Shown: positions 1 through 13,383, numbered from the stretch's first letter. The stretch: 64,000 nt of DNA from Oreohelix idahoensis (GCA_024509875.1 JAMPIV010006383.1:227001-291000), one strand, 5' to 3'. Numbers and translations: made by a program. The notes: generated by a model from the sequence alone, not told the origin.

Positions 1-1
1 T

Positions 2-598
2 CTCAACCTTCAATTTCTTATACATCTCTTTCTGTTCTTGAAGTTCCCGCGTAAGATTACCTATCTGAGTTTCCAAGTCTTGGACTTTGCTTAAAGCTGA
101 ATTTAATGTAGCTTGTGCACTAGAAAGTTCTGAGTTTGATTCAAGTATCTCACTTTTAAGCCTATACACAGTTGCCTGTAGTTCGTTCTCTTTAGCAACA
201 CCTTCTAGGAAATTCTCTCTTTGCTGTAGAGCACTTTGTTTGTTTACTTTTGCTTGTTTCTCAATTCTCAATTCCCTTTCCTGCTCATCAGATGTATGGT
301 TGTGGATTATTTTGAACATGCTTTGCATTATATGTCCGTGTTCACGTTCAATATACTGTTGCAAAAACACACGAAGGTGCCGTAGCAAATTCACCAAATC
401 CTTGGCCATTACCAAATTGCAAACAAACTTAAAGTTGTGTTCAGCAAATAACTCCAGGGATGTTGACACATTAATCAAAAAATCATCCATTATCCATTCT
501 CCAAGTCGTGCACCTCTCAATCCCTTACCATCTCTACCTACCACCAATGCAGACTCCAACATAGGCCTTATATCTGTAGGGCACATATCACGATCCAT
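2..598 (-). CDS. coiled-coil protein, 5' part, runs off left edge
   Basis: Reading the minus strand from the ATG at 598 gives 199 codons without a stop, still open at the window edge. The first 100 or so residues are mixed hydrophobic/charged with no motif I recognise. From about residue 105 the sequence becomes a long heptad-like coiled coil rich in E, K, Q, L and S (segments such as QATVYRLKSEILESNSELS). The start is chosen because it is the first ATG in the open frame and its context is good (CC before, G after). No splice site is needed in the visible part. The plus-strand frame over the same DNA is low-complexity and looks like a shadow. It could be the first exon of a host gene or the gag of a retroelement; the long non-coding stretch upstream with a minisatellite does not decide this. 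Confidence 0.55.
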   Translation of the reverse strand, partial: MDRDMCPTDIRPMLESALVVGRDGKGLRGARLGEWIMDDFLINVSTSLELFAEHNFKFVCNLVMAKDLVNLLRHLRVFLQQYIEREHGHIMQSMFKIIHNHTSDEQERELRIEKQAKVNKQSALQQRENFLEGVAKENELQATVYRLKSEILESNSELSSAQATLNSALSKVQDLETQIGNLTRELQEQKEMYKKLKVE

Positions 599-1851
599 GG
601 TGATTCACTTACTTAATCAAATATATCTAGTAATCACTTATAGTTATGACAAATTACTGTCTACAAAAGTTGGGACAATCACCTTTCCAGATCACCAAGT
701 TAACTATTTGTCAAGAAATGAGCTTATTCCTCAATTCTGTATCACCAATCCCTTTTTATAGCACCTCTATCAAGTCACATCATTATTAGGAAAATCGACA
801 AATGTCAACAGCCATTAACACCTATGCACAAAATCTTAATCATATGTCAAATTAGACATAAACAACAATAACAACAGAATGAGCAATTAGGGAGGCCTAG
901 CGACATATATGAAGTGACACAATGTACACAAGACACAATCACTTATCTGTCAATGATCCCGCTTCTTTTCCGCCACGACACTGGATATCACATAGACTGC
1001 TAAAACCTCCACTGCGGGAAAGCACTGGAACTTGATTCGTTTCTCTTCAGGTAATTTCGTCAATATGATATGTGCTTAACAATGCACAAGTTGACAGGAA
1101 CCATAATACAGCACACACTGCCCCTCTTGACTCTTCTGTAGTCTGAAATGTACACGGCAACTCCGTGTATCATAATATCTTGAACTTGTGATGGTGACAA
1201 CTGGCACAGGTAACCCGAATATTGCAGAAATCTGTCACAACCAGTACAAATGCTGGTACAAATACTGTCCAAGTCTAATTGAACGCTCTTGACCATTGCA
1301 GATGCTGTTGTAGTCTATAGGCACGAAATAGGACGTCAATTGCTACTGTTGTAAAGTTGCCTTCTACCAAATAAAGCGTGTGTTGTTTCTCAAATGCGCC
1401 ACCCACGCAGATAATAACTAGGTCACAGTTCTGAAGTACAGGAGATTCAAGCCACGCCTACATAAGGCTAATTATAACAAAGTCAAGTGTTCTACACTCT
1501 TGTCACGTGCAAGTCATATGTATTATTTTCACCTTGTAGTGACTGATCCTCTAGATATGTTATGGTCTGGTGGACAAAATTTGATTCACTTTATCCTCTT
1601 GCTTCAAGTACATATCACTGTAGAGGTAACAATTTCTTAATCGCACACGCCACATAGGCTATTGACGCGAATAGTCGTAGATGTCAGATCCTGTTAACTG
1701 AAAACCACCAACTGATACCGGAGTGGTTTCAGTCTGAAATGTTATTACTGTTATTACTGGCCATAAATGTACTCGCATTCGCTAGCACAAACACTAATCA
1801 TATAATTTCCACATTGCATTGAATATATATAATACGGCCTGTCCACATCCT
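599..1851. other. non-coding stretch upstream of the coiled-coil frame
   Basis: AT-rich sequence with stops in all frames and no domain signature. It would hold the promoter and 5' UTR of the minus-strand frame if that is a gene, but I see no convincing TATA box or splice signal. Confidence 0.4.
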
Positions 1852-2268
1852 GGCCTAAACAGTACTTCAATACTCAATAAAGCCTGCACCACACGGCAGC
1901 TATAATAATGTTCATATGGCCTAAACAGTACTTCAATACTCAATAAAGCCTGCACCACACGGCAGCTATAATAATCTTCATATGGCCTAAACAGTACTTC
2001 AATACTCAATAAAGCCTGCATCACACGGCAGCTATAATAATCTTCATATGGCCTAAACAGTACTCCATTACTCCATAAAGCCTGCAACACACGGCAGCTA
2101 TAATAATCTTCATATGGCCTAAACAGTCTTCATTACTCCATAAAGCCTGCAACACACGGCAGCTATAATAATCTTCATATGGCCTAAACAGTACTTCAAT
2201 ACTCAATAAAGCCTGCAACACACGGCAGCTATAATAATCTTCATATGGCCTAAACTGTCTTCACTGCA
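1852..2268. repeat. minisatellite, about six 65-66 bp units plus a partial
   Basis: The motif GGCCTAAACAGT recurs at 1852, 1918, 1984, 2050, 2116, 2181 and 2247 (the last slightly altered), giving a period of 66 bp with one 65-bp unit. Units differ by a few substitutions (CTTCAATACTCAATAAAG versus CTCCATTACTCCATAAAG). Most carry the string AATAAA on the plus strand. The short minus-strand frames here are products of the repetition. Confidence 0.93.
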
Positions 2269-3674
2269 GTTTATCAAATAGGCTGTACACACAGCGAAAT
2301 ATATAAGTCGACATTTTCTCAAATCCTACGTAGGCATACATTATCCAAAAACACTGGGACTCGACCTACACGGTCCACGCCCAAAACACAACTCCCAAAT
2401 CACACACTAGTCCCGCCAAAAAACCCGTCACGAGATTCGGTTGTCTTGAACACCGTTCTCGATAACACATGCAGACTAGCGAGCTATTCACATGACTCAA
2501 AACAGTACAGAATAAATACATTAAACAGCGTTCACACGCTTATCTGTACTCTGTCACCCGAAAAATAGGAAAAGATAATTCTATCCTAAAGTCAGACAAG
2601 TATCCGCTTAATCAAGCGTTGCAACTCGAAATTTAATTTGTTCAAAACATTCTAAAGATTACTTCCCCTTCCATAAGTTCCACTTGCAACATATATCTTA
2701 TTTATCGTTTAACAAAAACCCCGCGAAATAAGCGCTAATCATTTGTAAAATGGCTCATAATGAATTAGAAATAAATATTTATTTCGTCAGTACTCATAAT
2801 GAATAGTGCATTTACTAGTTGACCAAAATATCTCTTACTAGTTAATAGCAAGTAATTAAAATAAAAGTTAGCTCTGTGTTGTTTTAATTCGCTAGTCAGT
2901 TAGCAAAAAATCCTAGTGAAATATCATGACGGACTTTAAAAATTAAATCACTCAACACAGAAAAATCTTAGTGAAATATAATGCCGAACTTAACAATTAA
3001 ATCACTCAAGAGGCTATTATAAATATTTACCGCAACACAAAAGGACTATCTCCGATCGAAAAAAAACTAAGAAATTCCACTGTTATAATGGATCTAGAAT
3101 ATCGAAGCTAGACGTCTGACAATTTGTGGGTACTAGATAAACTGAGTTTGAAAGCTGGAATATATATATATGAAATAGACAAAAAGTCGCTGACCAGTGT
3201 GAGACATAACACCTTTGGGGAATTCCGTGGTCAAATTTTAATCAAAGTTAATTTTGCCACTTTCGCCGCCGCTAGACGTGGTCCCACGAGCAAATCGTCT
3301 CTTTGATCACGTCTCGTCCGTAGCTTAATTACATTCCGAACAAACAGATGTGGGGGGGTGTAACTGTAATTATCTCCCCCTGATCAATATAACTAACAAA
3401 AGTACGACTTTTGAATAATCGCCCTTGATTTTCTTCATAAGCTTATCTCCCCCTGTTCTCACTACGTGCATCATAGTCTGTTGTAAACATTCCTAGTGTC
3501 TATAAGACATAAAGAAAAGAAAAAAATAGGCGTGCTACCATTCTGAGTTTGACAGATATAAAAGTACGAAGGTTCTGTATTAACAAAACGTGCATAACTA
3601 ATAAGGAAGCAAGGTGGAAGCAAAAACGTGTGGGTATATGTAATCTATTTACATAATCTCTGTCACACCACCAC
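2269..3674. other. non-coding, AT-rich
   Basis: No coding motif seen. It holds a two-unit 55-bp direct repeat and, at about 3350-3450, two purine/pyrimidine blocks (TATCTCCCCCTG twice) that resemble reverse-strand polypurine tracts; no matching LTR ends were found. Confidence 0.4.
2906..3014. repeat. two-copy direct repeat, 55-bp period
   Basis: AAAAATCCTAGTGAAATAT at 2906 recurs as AAAAATCTTAGTGAAATAT at 2961, and both units end in AATTAAATCACTCAA. The units differ at several positions, so the duplication is not recent. Confidence 0.75.
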
Positions 3675-3850
3675 AAAAGTATTTCTAGAATGTGTGATTC
3701 CTATATACACACATTGGGATTCTCGCCGGTGCTATGGAGTTCCTGCACTGTGCTGAGATCCTCTTTGTGTGATCTAAGAGAGGAGATCGGAGCACTGATG
3801 AAGCTGTCCGTGTGCAATGAAGATAGTCCTTAAAACCAAACCAAACCAAA
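3675..3850 (-). repeat. hairpin-containing interspersed repeat, copy 1
   Basis: The reverse complement matches copies at 22715-22870 and 47555-47715 over about 160 bp, from a TTTGGTTT-rich start through CATTGCACACGGACA to AATCACACATTCTA. All three share an internal hairpin (a GTGCT..GATC..CCTC arm against a GAGGATC..AGCAC arm). No coding frame and no clear Pol III boxes are visible. Confidence 0.85.
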
Positions 3851-4372
3851 CGATTAACACTAATTTTTGTAAGCTGTCATGTGAGTTTCACGCGGAATGT
3901 GGGGAAAACAATTAGCTAATCCGAGGGACACCGCTCTTTTAAATACCGACAGAAAAGTGCTAGTCCGAATTTTCCCTAGCATTAATATGTTTTTCTCTTC
4001 CTCTGCATCTATCCCTTGCGATCTATCATTATTACGAGATCTATCTTATGCCGACCCTTGCTCTAACTGATGTACTTATACTAAATTTTGATACTACAGT
4101 ATTTTAATGTTGCACATTATTTCTATCTCATTTTCTTAGTTCCTCCAGAGCTTGTGTGTTCGTTAGCTGTTCCTGTATTGTCTCTATTCAGCTTACATTC
4201 GCCACAAGTTCTATCTCTTCTGGTTCTTTGCTGGTTTTATATACAACAAATAAATAAATAAAAACGTTTAAGGACCAAACTTGAGAGATACAATGCAAAG
4301 ATTATTTCTCATTTTTCTCTGATACGTTATTACTGTTACGGGACAGAAGAGCCAGGTAATTGTCAAAATCAA

Positions 4373-4639
4373 GGTAAGGTAAAGGTACAGGACCCCGTTA
4401 CACGCCCATTGAGGCATATTGGGAATATGGTGTTTGGCCCATATTTTCTTGACCATCGGCACATTAGGGGTGATGTGGTCAGCGCCTTAACTTTTCCAGA
4501 GTTGCTCTGGTACTCAGTTCATAAGACTAAGTTAACCCCGGAGCCATATTCAGTCTAAAAAATTCCCACCTCAATTGGGGATCGAACCATAGACCAACGA
4601 GCTAGGAAGCCAGTGCACTAACCACTAAGCTACCACCTT
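4373..4639 (-). mobile_element. tRNA-derived SINE (family 1), minus strand
   Basis: On the minus strand the element starts with a tRNA-like head: a box A-like TAGTGGTTAGTGCACTGG and a box B-like GGTTCGATCCCC. A unique body follows, with an end reading CCTTTACCTTACCTT. It is flanked by direct repeats TCAAAATCAA (4363-4372 and 4640-4649), as expected for target-primed insertion. It matches the SINE at 48173-48441 along its length with moderate divergence. Confidence 0.88.
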
Positions 4640-5009
4640 TCAAAATCAAAACCCTCAAGCTATGTTGTCAGTCCAATGAATTTTATTTCTTTTTTTATTA
4701 TTATGTCGTTTTCATTATCCAATCTACATCCATTAAGAAGATACTAGCGACAAGAAGCATCTTGCCACACTTAGTTCTTATCTCTAATGGCTTCTGGAAG
4801 TTGTCCTTCATGAACAATTCTGAATTTTTGTGTCTTCATAACTTTTCTTTATTTAATTAATGAGCATCCGGGGAGACTCAAAAAGATTATCTGTCTAAAC
4901 CATCTGGATATAATTTACATAAATAACAATGCACGCATTTAAATGGTTCTGGGATAAATCAGCCTGTCTGTTTTCTCTTCCAACCCATTCTTCTCCGCCC
5001 TAAAAAAAA

Positions 5010-5740
5010 ATTGTTTTCATGGACCTTTCTGAATGATGTTTCCTCTCCTTCGAGTAGTCTCTTCGCATGTTTTAAGACTCAAATTTTATTGTTGATGTAG
5101 GATGTTATATTCAATCCTATTTTGTTTAGGTTAGAAGTTCACAATGTTAAGTCGTAGAGGAATTAGACCCAAGGGTTTTGTATTAGAAGCAGTGCTTTCT
5201 GGTTTTTGAACTCCGTAAAAATCTACTTGAGCTCAAGAATCTTCAGTTAGTCCTATTGTATGGCTCTGAAACATGGAGAACGAAAAAAAATCAACAACCA
5301 AAAAGTGACAGACTTTCATAAATTGGTGCCTGCGTAGAACAGAAGGATTGAAATGGTACGACAAGGTGACTAATGTAAATCTGATTAGAAGATTTAGACA
5401 AGTGGCAGTGTAACCTCTACACCTCACGGTAGAAGGGGAACGACTAAGTAAGTAAGTAAGGCAGTGGAACAAGAGATGTCGCTGGAGATGGATAGGGCAG
5501 ACATTGAGGAAAACTGCTGACAGAATTACTAGGAAGTCTGTTTTCCGGATTCACCAGAGTAAGATAAACAGAGGTAGACACACAAAAAAAAAACACACGG
5601 AGAAGAGAACTGGTAACATGAAATGGATTGTTTAAAATAAAGGTTTGGAAAGACTTTGAACGGATGGCACAGGGCAGAAAGATTTGATTTAAATTTGTTG
5701 AAGGCCTTCGCTTCATGGGGGAGCTAAAGGGTGATAACTG
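5010..5740 (+). mobile_element. LINE 3' relic (C-terminal RT tail, decayed)
   Basis: Conceptual plus-strand translation shows the typical end of an APE-type LINE ORF2: LVLLYGSET near 5240-5275, then WRW(I)GQTLRKTADRITRKS near 5490-5545 and GRHTKKK. Stops and frame changes break it. The upstream part (5010-5275) also matches 14478-14757, and the end (GGGAGCTAAAGGGT) matches 17080, so these are truncated copies of one family. No endonuclease or RT core remains. Confidence 0.75.
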
Positions 5741-5919
5741 ACTCAGGACATAAATGAATGAAGCGGGTATTATATGCAGGTTATATTTCTACAAGATAGA
5801 ATTTCTCCCTCTAAATATTGAAAGAATCTCTCCCTATTAATCGTATAACCCTTTTAAATGTTCGCATTATTAAAAACTATTACATACATTGTTTTATGAG
5901 CTAATATGAAGACATAATA

Positions 5920-6180
5920 AGGTTACGGTAGTCCCATACTTGGGCACATTAATAACAACAGATGGAAGATGCATCTCAGAAGTGAAAAGCAGAATAGCTT
6001 AGGCAAACACAGCTTTCTTTAAAATTAAGAGTATTTTATGCAACAATTCTTTGTCATTGGAAGTAAAAGAGTTCTTAAGTGTTATATAGAACCAATCCTG
6101 ACACATGGGAGTGAGTCATGGACAATTAGTAAACAAATAGGGAAGGTGTCGTAAATTTTTGATAGGTTAGAAGATAGTTA
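5920..6180 (+). mobile_element. LINE RT relic, different family
   Basis: Plus-strand translation gives YLGTLITTDGRCISEVKSRI, then ANTAFFKIKSIL, then after a shift EPILTHGSESWTISKQ. These are the familiar post-palm segments of non-LTR reverse transcriptase (YLG..I..DG..., then the LYG-ETWT block). It has a stop and frameshifts and no catalytic region. It resembles the minus-strand relic at 15075-15800 more than the other LINE tails. Confidence 0.7.
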
Positions 6181-6761
6181 TGGTCCCGTCTGAGCAGAGG
6201 TGATAGTGGTAAATATGTGAGAATAAAAGGTGTAAGAAATAGATTTCACGAGTGAATAGTTAAGGAGAAGATCTGTCTCTGAACTGAATAGTTTCTCTAG
6301 TCTATCTATACGACTGTATTTTAGCGTAAGACAATCTTTCAATCCCTTATCTCCAGAAAGATAAGTTTAACTAAACACACCCACACACACAATTATGTGA
6401 CAACAAGGCACACAAAACGTGAAATACTATGGTTAATTGGCTATGGGTCTGACCAACACACAAAGTTAAGTTTTGTTTGTTGTTTATTATCATTAAACTT
6501 TTTACAACATCAAACAGATAGAGAAATCAATAAAATCATGTTTACAGACATATGAAAATAACCGAATAAGTGCCCTCCCCTTGTTGATAAAAGAATCCCA
6601 AAATAAGTTAATAACCCAAAGGTCAAAGATAAGCACAAGGTTACAGAATAGAGTATGAAGAACAAGTTCCCCACTAAATTACAACTCAGTAAAGTACACA
6701 AGTTTAGCGAAATAAAAAAAAGAAGTTAGTACAATGATTGTAACAAAGGAAAATATTCCCC

Positions 6762-6793
6762 CCTCTCTCTCTCTCTCTCTCTCTGTCTGTCTC

Positions 6794-6829
<36 letters not shown>
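6762..6829. repeat. CT/CTGT microsatellite
   Basis: A run of CT dinucleotides is interrupted by CTGTCTGT blocks over about 68 bp. The minus-strand frame rich in RE across it is an artefact of the repeat. Confidence 0.95.
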
Positions 6830-9800
6830 GTATGTGGCCACAAACAATCGCGCTTACCCACTCGTGGTGTTGGTATCCCTTAAAAAAATTACAATAGTCC
6901 CTAAATCTATACTGCCAGGTGGGTTGCCCAAATATGGCCCCATTCCAGCCTATGTATCGAATAATAATTACAAGGTGGACGCCAAATTTGGTGGTTTAAT
7001 TTTCTCTGAATGAAACACTTTTCACCGCGAATAGTTACTGAAGCAAGACGTGCTCTGGACGTTCACAGTTGCAAAAGGAGAAAAGTAATTCCCGTATTGC
7101 TAAGCATCTGGTTGCTAAGACAAATGTTACAATATGTAAAAATGATGATGATGGTAAATCCTATCGGCTGGCTCTATGGTGAGTGCCGATTTTGAAACTG
7201 CGTAGTTTTCTGGATCACTCCGTTGCTACGGCTGTCAATCGTCAGGCATATATGTTCTTTTGTATGCCCAGTGGGCTGGAAAAATTGAATAAATAATTCT
7301 GGGTAAGGTACAGTCTAGTTACGATTTTAATCTTAATGTTTATTAGTCTCTTGGGCCTAACCGGTTCACGAAGGAACTTGGGACTTGTATCCACGAAGGA
7401 TACACCATTAATCCTTCACTGAGTGAAGAAAGAGGACCGAACTAGTCCAAAAATCGAAGACCCAAAATAATAATAATGGTACGGGTAAGAAACCGCTGGC
7501 CGCTGGTTTTGATCAGGTGCTATATTAGGAAGAAAAGAACATTTATGAAAAACTGCTACTATCCTATCCACCCGTAAGTTTTCCGCTATGGCATGTCGGG
7601 AAAAAAGGGTATGCGCCCTCCCCCCGTTATTGCCCGCGAGAAAATGAACAGCGCACAAAGTCAATTATTATTTAATTTATTGTGATGCTACACTGTAATT
7701 CTTACTTTTAACAGTCCCGATTCTATGGTTCTATTTTGAGTTTTCGCCAGTTTTATTTTCTTCTGATCACGCGATTTTCCGTTGTTTATGGAAATCGCTA
7801 TTTTCGGGCACGCTTTTTCACCATTTTTTTTCTTCTCATTTGAATATATATCGTGGTTGGTATTTTTTTGAGTAGATAAATTAAATGGGTTCGTTTATGA
7901 TGGTAGGTTTATTTTATTCTAGCATCAGTGTTACTTTCTTCTGATTTTTCGCGATTCCCGTAGATTTCGTTGTTTACGAAAATCGCCATTTCCGGCACGC
8001 GATATGACGAGGCCGGAAGCACGCGGCCGGAAGCACGCGGGGTTTGCGTGGGTTGATAGTATTGATTTTTCTAGCGCTCCCATTGGTCCGGGATTTGCGT
8101 AGGACGGGAATTCGCGTGGGTGTTTTCTCTTGTATATAATGGGACAGAAAACGGGGATTCGGTCTCTATGAAAAATAAGTGCCAGCCGGACGACTACGTA
8201 ATTTATCGTTCTCCACTGTGGGAATAACCAGCGATAATAGGTATGTAGGACTTTATTATCGTTTATTTATTAGTGGTTCTTTTAGAATTTCGTCCGTAGT
8301 TAATTTCTTCGGGGAACAGTAACTTTTCAGTTTTAAAATAAACGATAGTGCCATCCATTATCATTTTTTGAAGAACGACGTAAATGCAACAGGTTGCTTA
8401 TTCTTTCTATGATTTTGGCAGTAGATAGGAACGTGGGAAGTTATAAGCTACACGTGTGCCCAGATTTGTAGAATGTTATGTAAAAACCACCATTTATTCC
8501 TGTATATTTTCTAATGTAATTTTATGGGGAAATCCCTGGTATGTTCGTTAAGTTTTCTGAGCCTTAAAAATGTGAGAAATATTGTCGGAGGGTTCAGATT
8601 TACGTTGTAAATGAATTATACTGCTTAGGGGAGGAAACTATTCCTATAGCGAGATTTAATTTAAATAGGAGTAAGCCGGGGAAACTCCTGTGTTAATGGG
8701 TAAAAGGATTTCCCTATTTTTGTCAAGTTTGAACACGTGATCGACCATGCGTAACGGCCATGTAACGTGTCAGACGGTGTCTGGGATATTGTTTATTTTA
8801 CCTGGCAGGTTTTAGTAGAAGGAGGGGGATGAAGAGGCCACGTGGGATAGTGGTATTTTATGTATTGTGTGAAGAACGAGAGAAAGGGGAGAAGGAGTGA
8901 GATTGACGAGACACGTGTATAGAATTATTTTATGTATCGTATATGTTAGAGATAAGCGATTTTAGAGAAGGGTGTACATTAGACGCTGTTTCTTTTAATT
9001 TCAGCGAGTCACGGCGGAAACAGTGGGGAGCATAATTTTGTCAAATAAAATTATCCACGGCAAAAGACATATCTCAGGGTCAGTGTACTCGAGTATCGTC
9101 AGGAGCAAAAGAAAATTACCCTATGGTCTCTGGCAGTGAAGTCCCTATGCTTCAGCTGGACCGAGGTTGATTTATCATACAGCCGAGAGCATCGCTATTA
9201 TAGTCTCTAGCAACGGCAGGTGGCCGGGAGACTAGTTTCATTTTGTACAGCCTGAAATCAAGGCTGTGTTTTTTTTCCTCTAACTCCGAAGCGGGTTAAA
9301 AGAGGGAAGCTATTCAGCAGCAGAGAAGTTTTTGTCTACAGTTATTCAAGTCCCTCATGCTTGATATCCGAACATCGTCATCACCAAAATCAGGAACAGG
9401 TGACAGGGTTACCATACCTAGGTCCTGATAGAAATCGAGAAGAGAGTAACGGAGACGCCGCATCATCAGCCCTCGAGTGTTAGAGAGACACTGAGATCAA
9501 GAGAGAAAGATAGAGAAGGAGGGAGGAAATAGACAGGACCAGTAGGGTCGGTTCAGTATCCAGTGGACGGATAGACACTGAGTCTGCGTTCGTAAAACCA
9601 AGTCTATTATTTTAGCAATTCTTGTGGTGTAGTTATCAGCGCATATCGCCTAACAAGTAGAAAGCTGTGTAGCGTTCCGTTGAGGAAGAGTCACCAGGAC
9701 TAAGACAGTAGAAATTTATTAGTGTTAGAGAGTGGAGGCTAAAAGTTGACAGCCCCACCAAATTAGATTTGGTTTAAATCACTAACCATTTTTATTGTTC

Positions 9801-12800
9801 CTCAGCAGGGTGACAGAAAGAGCGAATGTGATTTGGGGTTTTTTTTTGTCTCTCATGTCTCTCAATTTAATTGTTACTTGTTTTCCAGGCCGTGCAACAG
9901 TGCACGCTATCGACTGACTTGATGACGTAATATGCCATTTTATGTTTTTCTTGTATGTAAATAAATATATACATATATTATTTACTGGATCAGCTTCTAT
10001 TCTTTACTATACTTACTCTATGTTGTCTGTATAGTGGTGTTGGTGGTCGTATTTATACACCTTATCTCCTTGTATTTAAAGGAAGTTAGAGGAGGGCGAG
10101 ACTATAGCCAGTCTAAAGTCACGAAGCGGCAAGGGGAGATTCAAATCCTGGTTCTATCCCTTGAGCCAATAGTCGCGTCTGTCCACAGGCATGTCATTTT
10201 TCATCTAAATTCTATTTTCTCAGACTTTCTCATACTAGGGTCTTGCTTTCATTCAGGCACACTCTATAAACTTAAAACCACTTCGTGACATTTATCCATA
10301 CGCGCACTTTAACAAAATCGCCTGTCACTACTAGCTATTTGTCAGCGTCTGTTGTTTTGTCACGTGACGTTAACACTTGTCACTTATATAATTTCACACA
10401 ATGAAATATAATGCGAATTTATTATGTAACTCATCCGTCACGCGTAATGATCTCAGTCAGCTAAGCCGTATCTTCTTGTTGAAAGAAAGTGGGGTGTTGA
10501 AATTACATTACACTGAACGACTGGCAAGAAAATATCTACGCGTTATCTTATTTCACTGGTTTTAAACGCTAAGGAATTACAGTGAACTAAAATGGTAAAC
10601 TAAACACATTTTAACACTTAAAGCACAATTTCTATTACCACAAATCAGAAAATGAAAATCCCCACGAGACAATTTAACACATTTAGCGAAGAATGGTTCT
10701 AGTCTGGCGTGTTTAGATTATCCAAGAAATTTATGAGCCACTCTAATAACTGAATTTGAGAGAGCGCGGTATATACAGATCATGGTGTTATCATCACCAG
10801 AAGATGTTACAATTCACACCTTCTGTATAGTAGGGAAATCAGGAAACTGCGTTTCCCGGATCAAAGGTTTCTTCTTTCATTCTACTCAGCGATGCTGACC
10901 GACATCAGAAGACTTGGCCGTGCACGGGCCTCTCTTAGATTACGTCCCCTTTCGCAGATCAAACATTACCTCCCCCTGAAACGTGCGAACATCAAAGGTG
11001 GTCGGGAAAATAGTATCGCCCCTGTATCTCTGTCACGAGAGGGTAAATTGTTATTGAAATTATAAAGTATCCTGGGCACAAAGTTGCATCAGGTGATACC
11101 AGGATAGTGCCAGATAAGAGACTGGTCTTATAAGTAATACCCCCTTCTCTGAAAAGAGTAAGGGTGTTTAGACACCAATGGTAGGATCAAGCTGTATAAG
11201 TTCCCAGAGAAGTTGGCAATGTATTACTCTAAGTTCCTACTTGCTCCTCTCCAGATCCTCCTCTGTTAATATTATTTAGCTCTGCTAGGGGTATTAACTA
11301 AACTATCTACCAACAAGAACTGTAACTTAACTTAAACATTTAAGTAAATCTGCTGGTAAATATTTACAATTTATTTGTACAAGCTTTTCTTTTATATGTG
11401 AAAATATTTCACTGAACTAAAATTGATTCAAAACACATTTAATAAAATTCCTTATTAAGTATACACAAATAATTACAGTCATTGAGTTTTATAGAAGTAG
11501 TTCTTCTTTCTGGGCTGTAAATCTGGTAATAGACTGCTTAATTTTAGTTCAATTCACAATAGGGAATATTTATCAATCACTGGATATCATCAGGCCCAAC
11601 CATATGTCATCATTAGACAGTTCTATATTATGATTGTGGTTAAGCTGGGGTACTCTGGACAGTAGCCTTGTTTGGGCACTTATCTGGTATATTGAAGCCG
11701 GTTCCACTCTTGTCATGGAAGGAAAGGTCAACTGAGCTTCCTCCAGGCAGTAGGCACTTGGTGACTGGCCCTCTGAACTCAAAAAGCGCTTGCACCAGTA
11801 GTTCCTTCAGTAGTGGCTGACTCTTTTATGTGTATTTGGGTTCACAGGATATAACCTGAAACATATTGGATTAACCACTATATTCTCTATCACTATCCCT
11901 TTATTATAGATGTAGGGGATGTGAGACAGTTTTCAGACAATGTGCGAGCAGACGCACAGGGCACAATAGCAGTAATAACACAATCCAGTTCACCGTGAAT
12001 ATATCTTACTCTAATTCCTTGGTTATAGCTATCTGTCCATGATTTGCCTGCATACATTTATTAGGTTTTGTGAAAAAATACTAAGTGATATCTTAAACAA
12101 TACAGTAAAGTAATTCCTTTCACCCTTTCCTTTGTTCGTGGTGTGTGTCCCATTCCATCAAGAAATAATTCTTTAAATACTTTTCTAAAACTATAGACAC
12201 ACTTTTGCTATCATTATCAATTTATTTGAATATACACAGGCTTGTGTTTGCCTCCAGAAATTTACACGGTAGTTCAAACACATCTACTCACATCCTAATG
12301 TACATTGTAATTAATAAATAGAAATACATATAATTCTATACATATATATGCTGTACATACATTCTTTCTTACCCTCAGGCACATACAGTCGAGCTGTTAA
12401 TGGTTATAATGGTCTGCTCTCAGATACATAAGGCAAAGGCACTCTTCATTAACACTTTTGCGCTCGCTGTGATTTTCAAAATCGTATGGCCTCGATTTGC
12501 AAGAGACAGGGTCTTATATAGGTCACATCCGGCGACACAGAGAACAGCTGCCGAAATGTGTGCCTGAATTCCGAAGATGTATGCATAATTTTGTCTCCAT
12601 GTGCAAATATGAAAAACTAAGATTTTAATAATCTTCCTTATTCCTGGAGCGATTTTATTCATCTAAGGCTTAAAATATGCCCTGATTTAATCTTCATCCA
12701 TCCAAATAACTGACTTTATATTACAGTCTTTAGTTTTATCCTATGCGTAGCCTAAACAGCAAATATTTTGACTTGTCTGATGTCTCGATGCATTCCACTC

Positions 12801-13383
12801 GAGATTTCTCCATTACTATTGCATTTCTCACGGAAATCTTTGCACAGACTTATAGATGAACATTCCTTTGTGTGATTTCTTGACCTCTGCCATGTTGTAC
12901 TTCGCTCATAAGTCTGTAGTTAAATTCCACATCCAACAGGTTTGCACAGATTTGAGACTCCATGCTGCATGCCTTATCGTTATTTGTAAACAACCGAATA
13001 AAAACGGCGTTTCATTGGTTCTGCTATCCTATAGTATTTATAAAGTATGGCGTTTCGTTTGGGTAAAGAATGACGGGTTGTGAATCAGACTTCATGACAA
13101 TCTCTTCAAACAGTCCCTTATTTCTACGCGCGTCTGTCTAATAACCGATAATTGGCAAATCAGCTCGCGTCAGAAACTCAGGTAAACAAACGTGATTCGC
13201 TCCCCTGTTAAGACTGGCATGTTGCGAAAAGTTGGTAAACAACTCTGTTGTTATGTTCCCAGAAAAAGGGTGTGGATTCAAAGGTGAGTCATACAGACAG
13301 AAAATTGCGTGGTTTGGCTTAGCCAATGGTAGACACTAAATGGGAAAGCAAAAGCTGTCAGATTACTGTATCAATATTTCCGT
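6830..13383. other. long gene-poor stretch
   Basis: I see no domain, terminal repeat or tRNA-like sequence that I can support over about 6.5 kb. Possible landmarks only: a TATA-like TGTATATAATGG at about 8132, followed by about 1.8 kb of somewhat more GC-rich sequence ending near a possible AATAAA (about 9960), which could be an unspliced non-coding transcript or a solo LTR. Short frames in the stretch (for example 10034-10288 and 11573-11782) have no recognisable content. Confidence 0.4.

Noticed and set aside
87..761. Plus-strand frame of 224 codons
   Set aside because: Cysteine/serine/leucine-rich shadow of the minus-strand coiled-coil frame; the minus reading has clear heptads.
6679..6861. 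RE-repeat frame
   Set aside because: Translation of a CT microsatellite.
8130..9970. A host gene with TATA box and polyadenylation signal
   Set aside because: No convincing coding exon or splice pair; kept only as a landmark in the gene-poor stretch.
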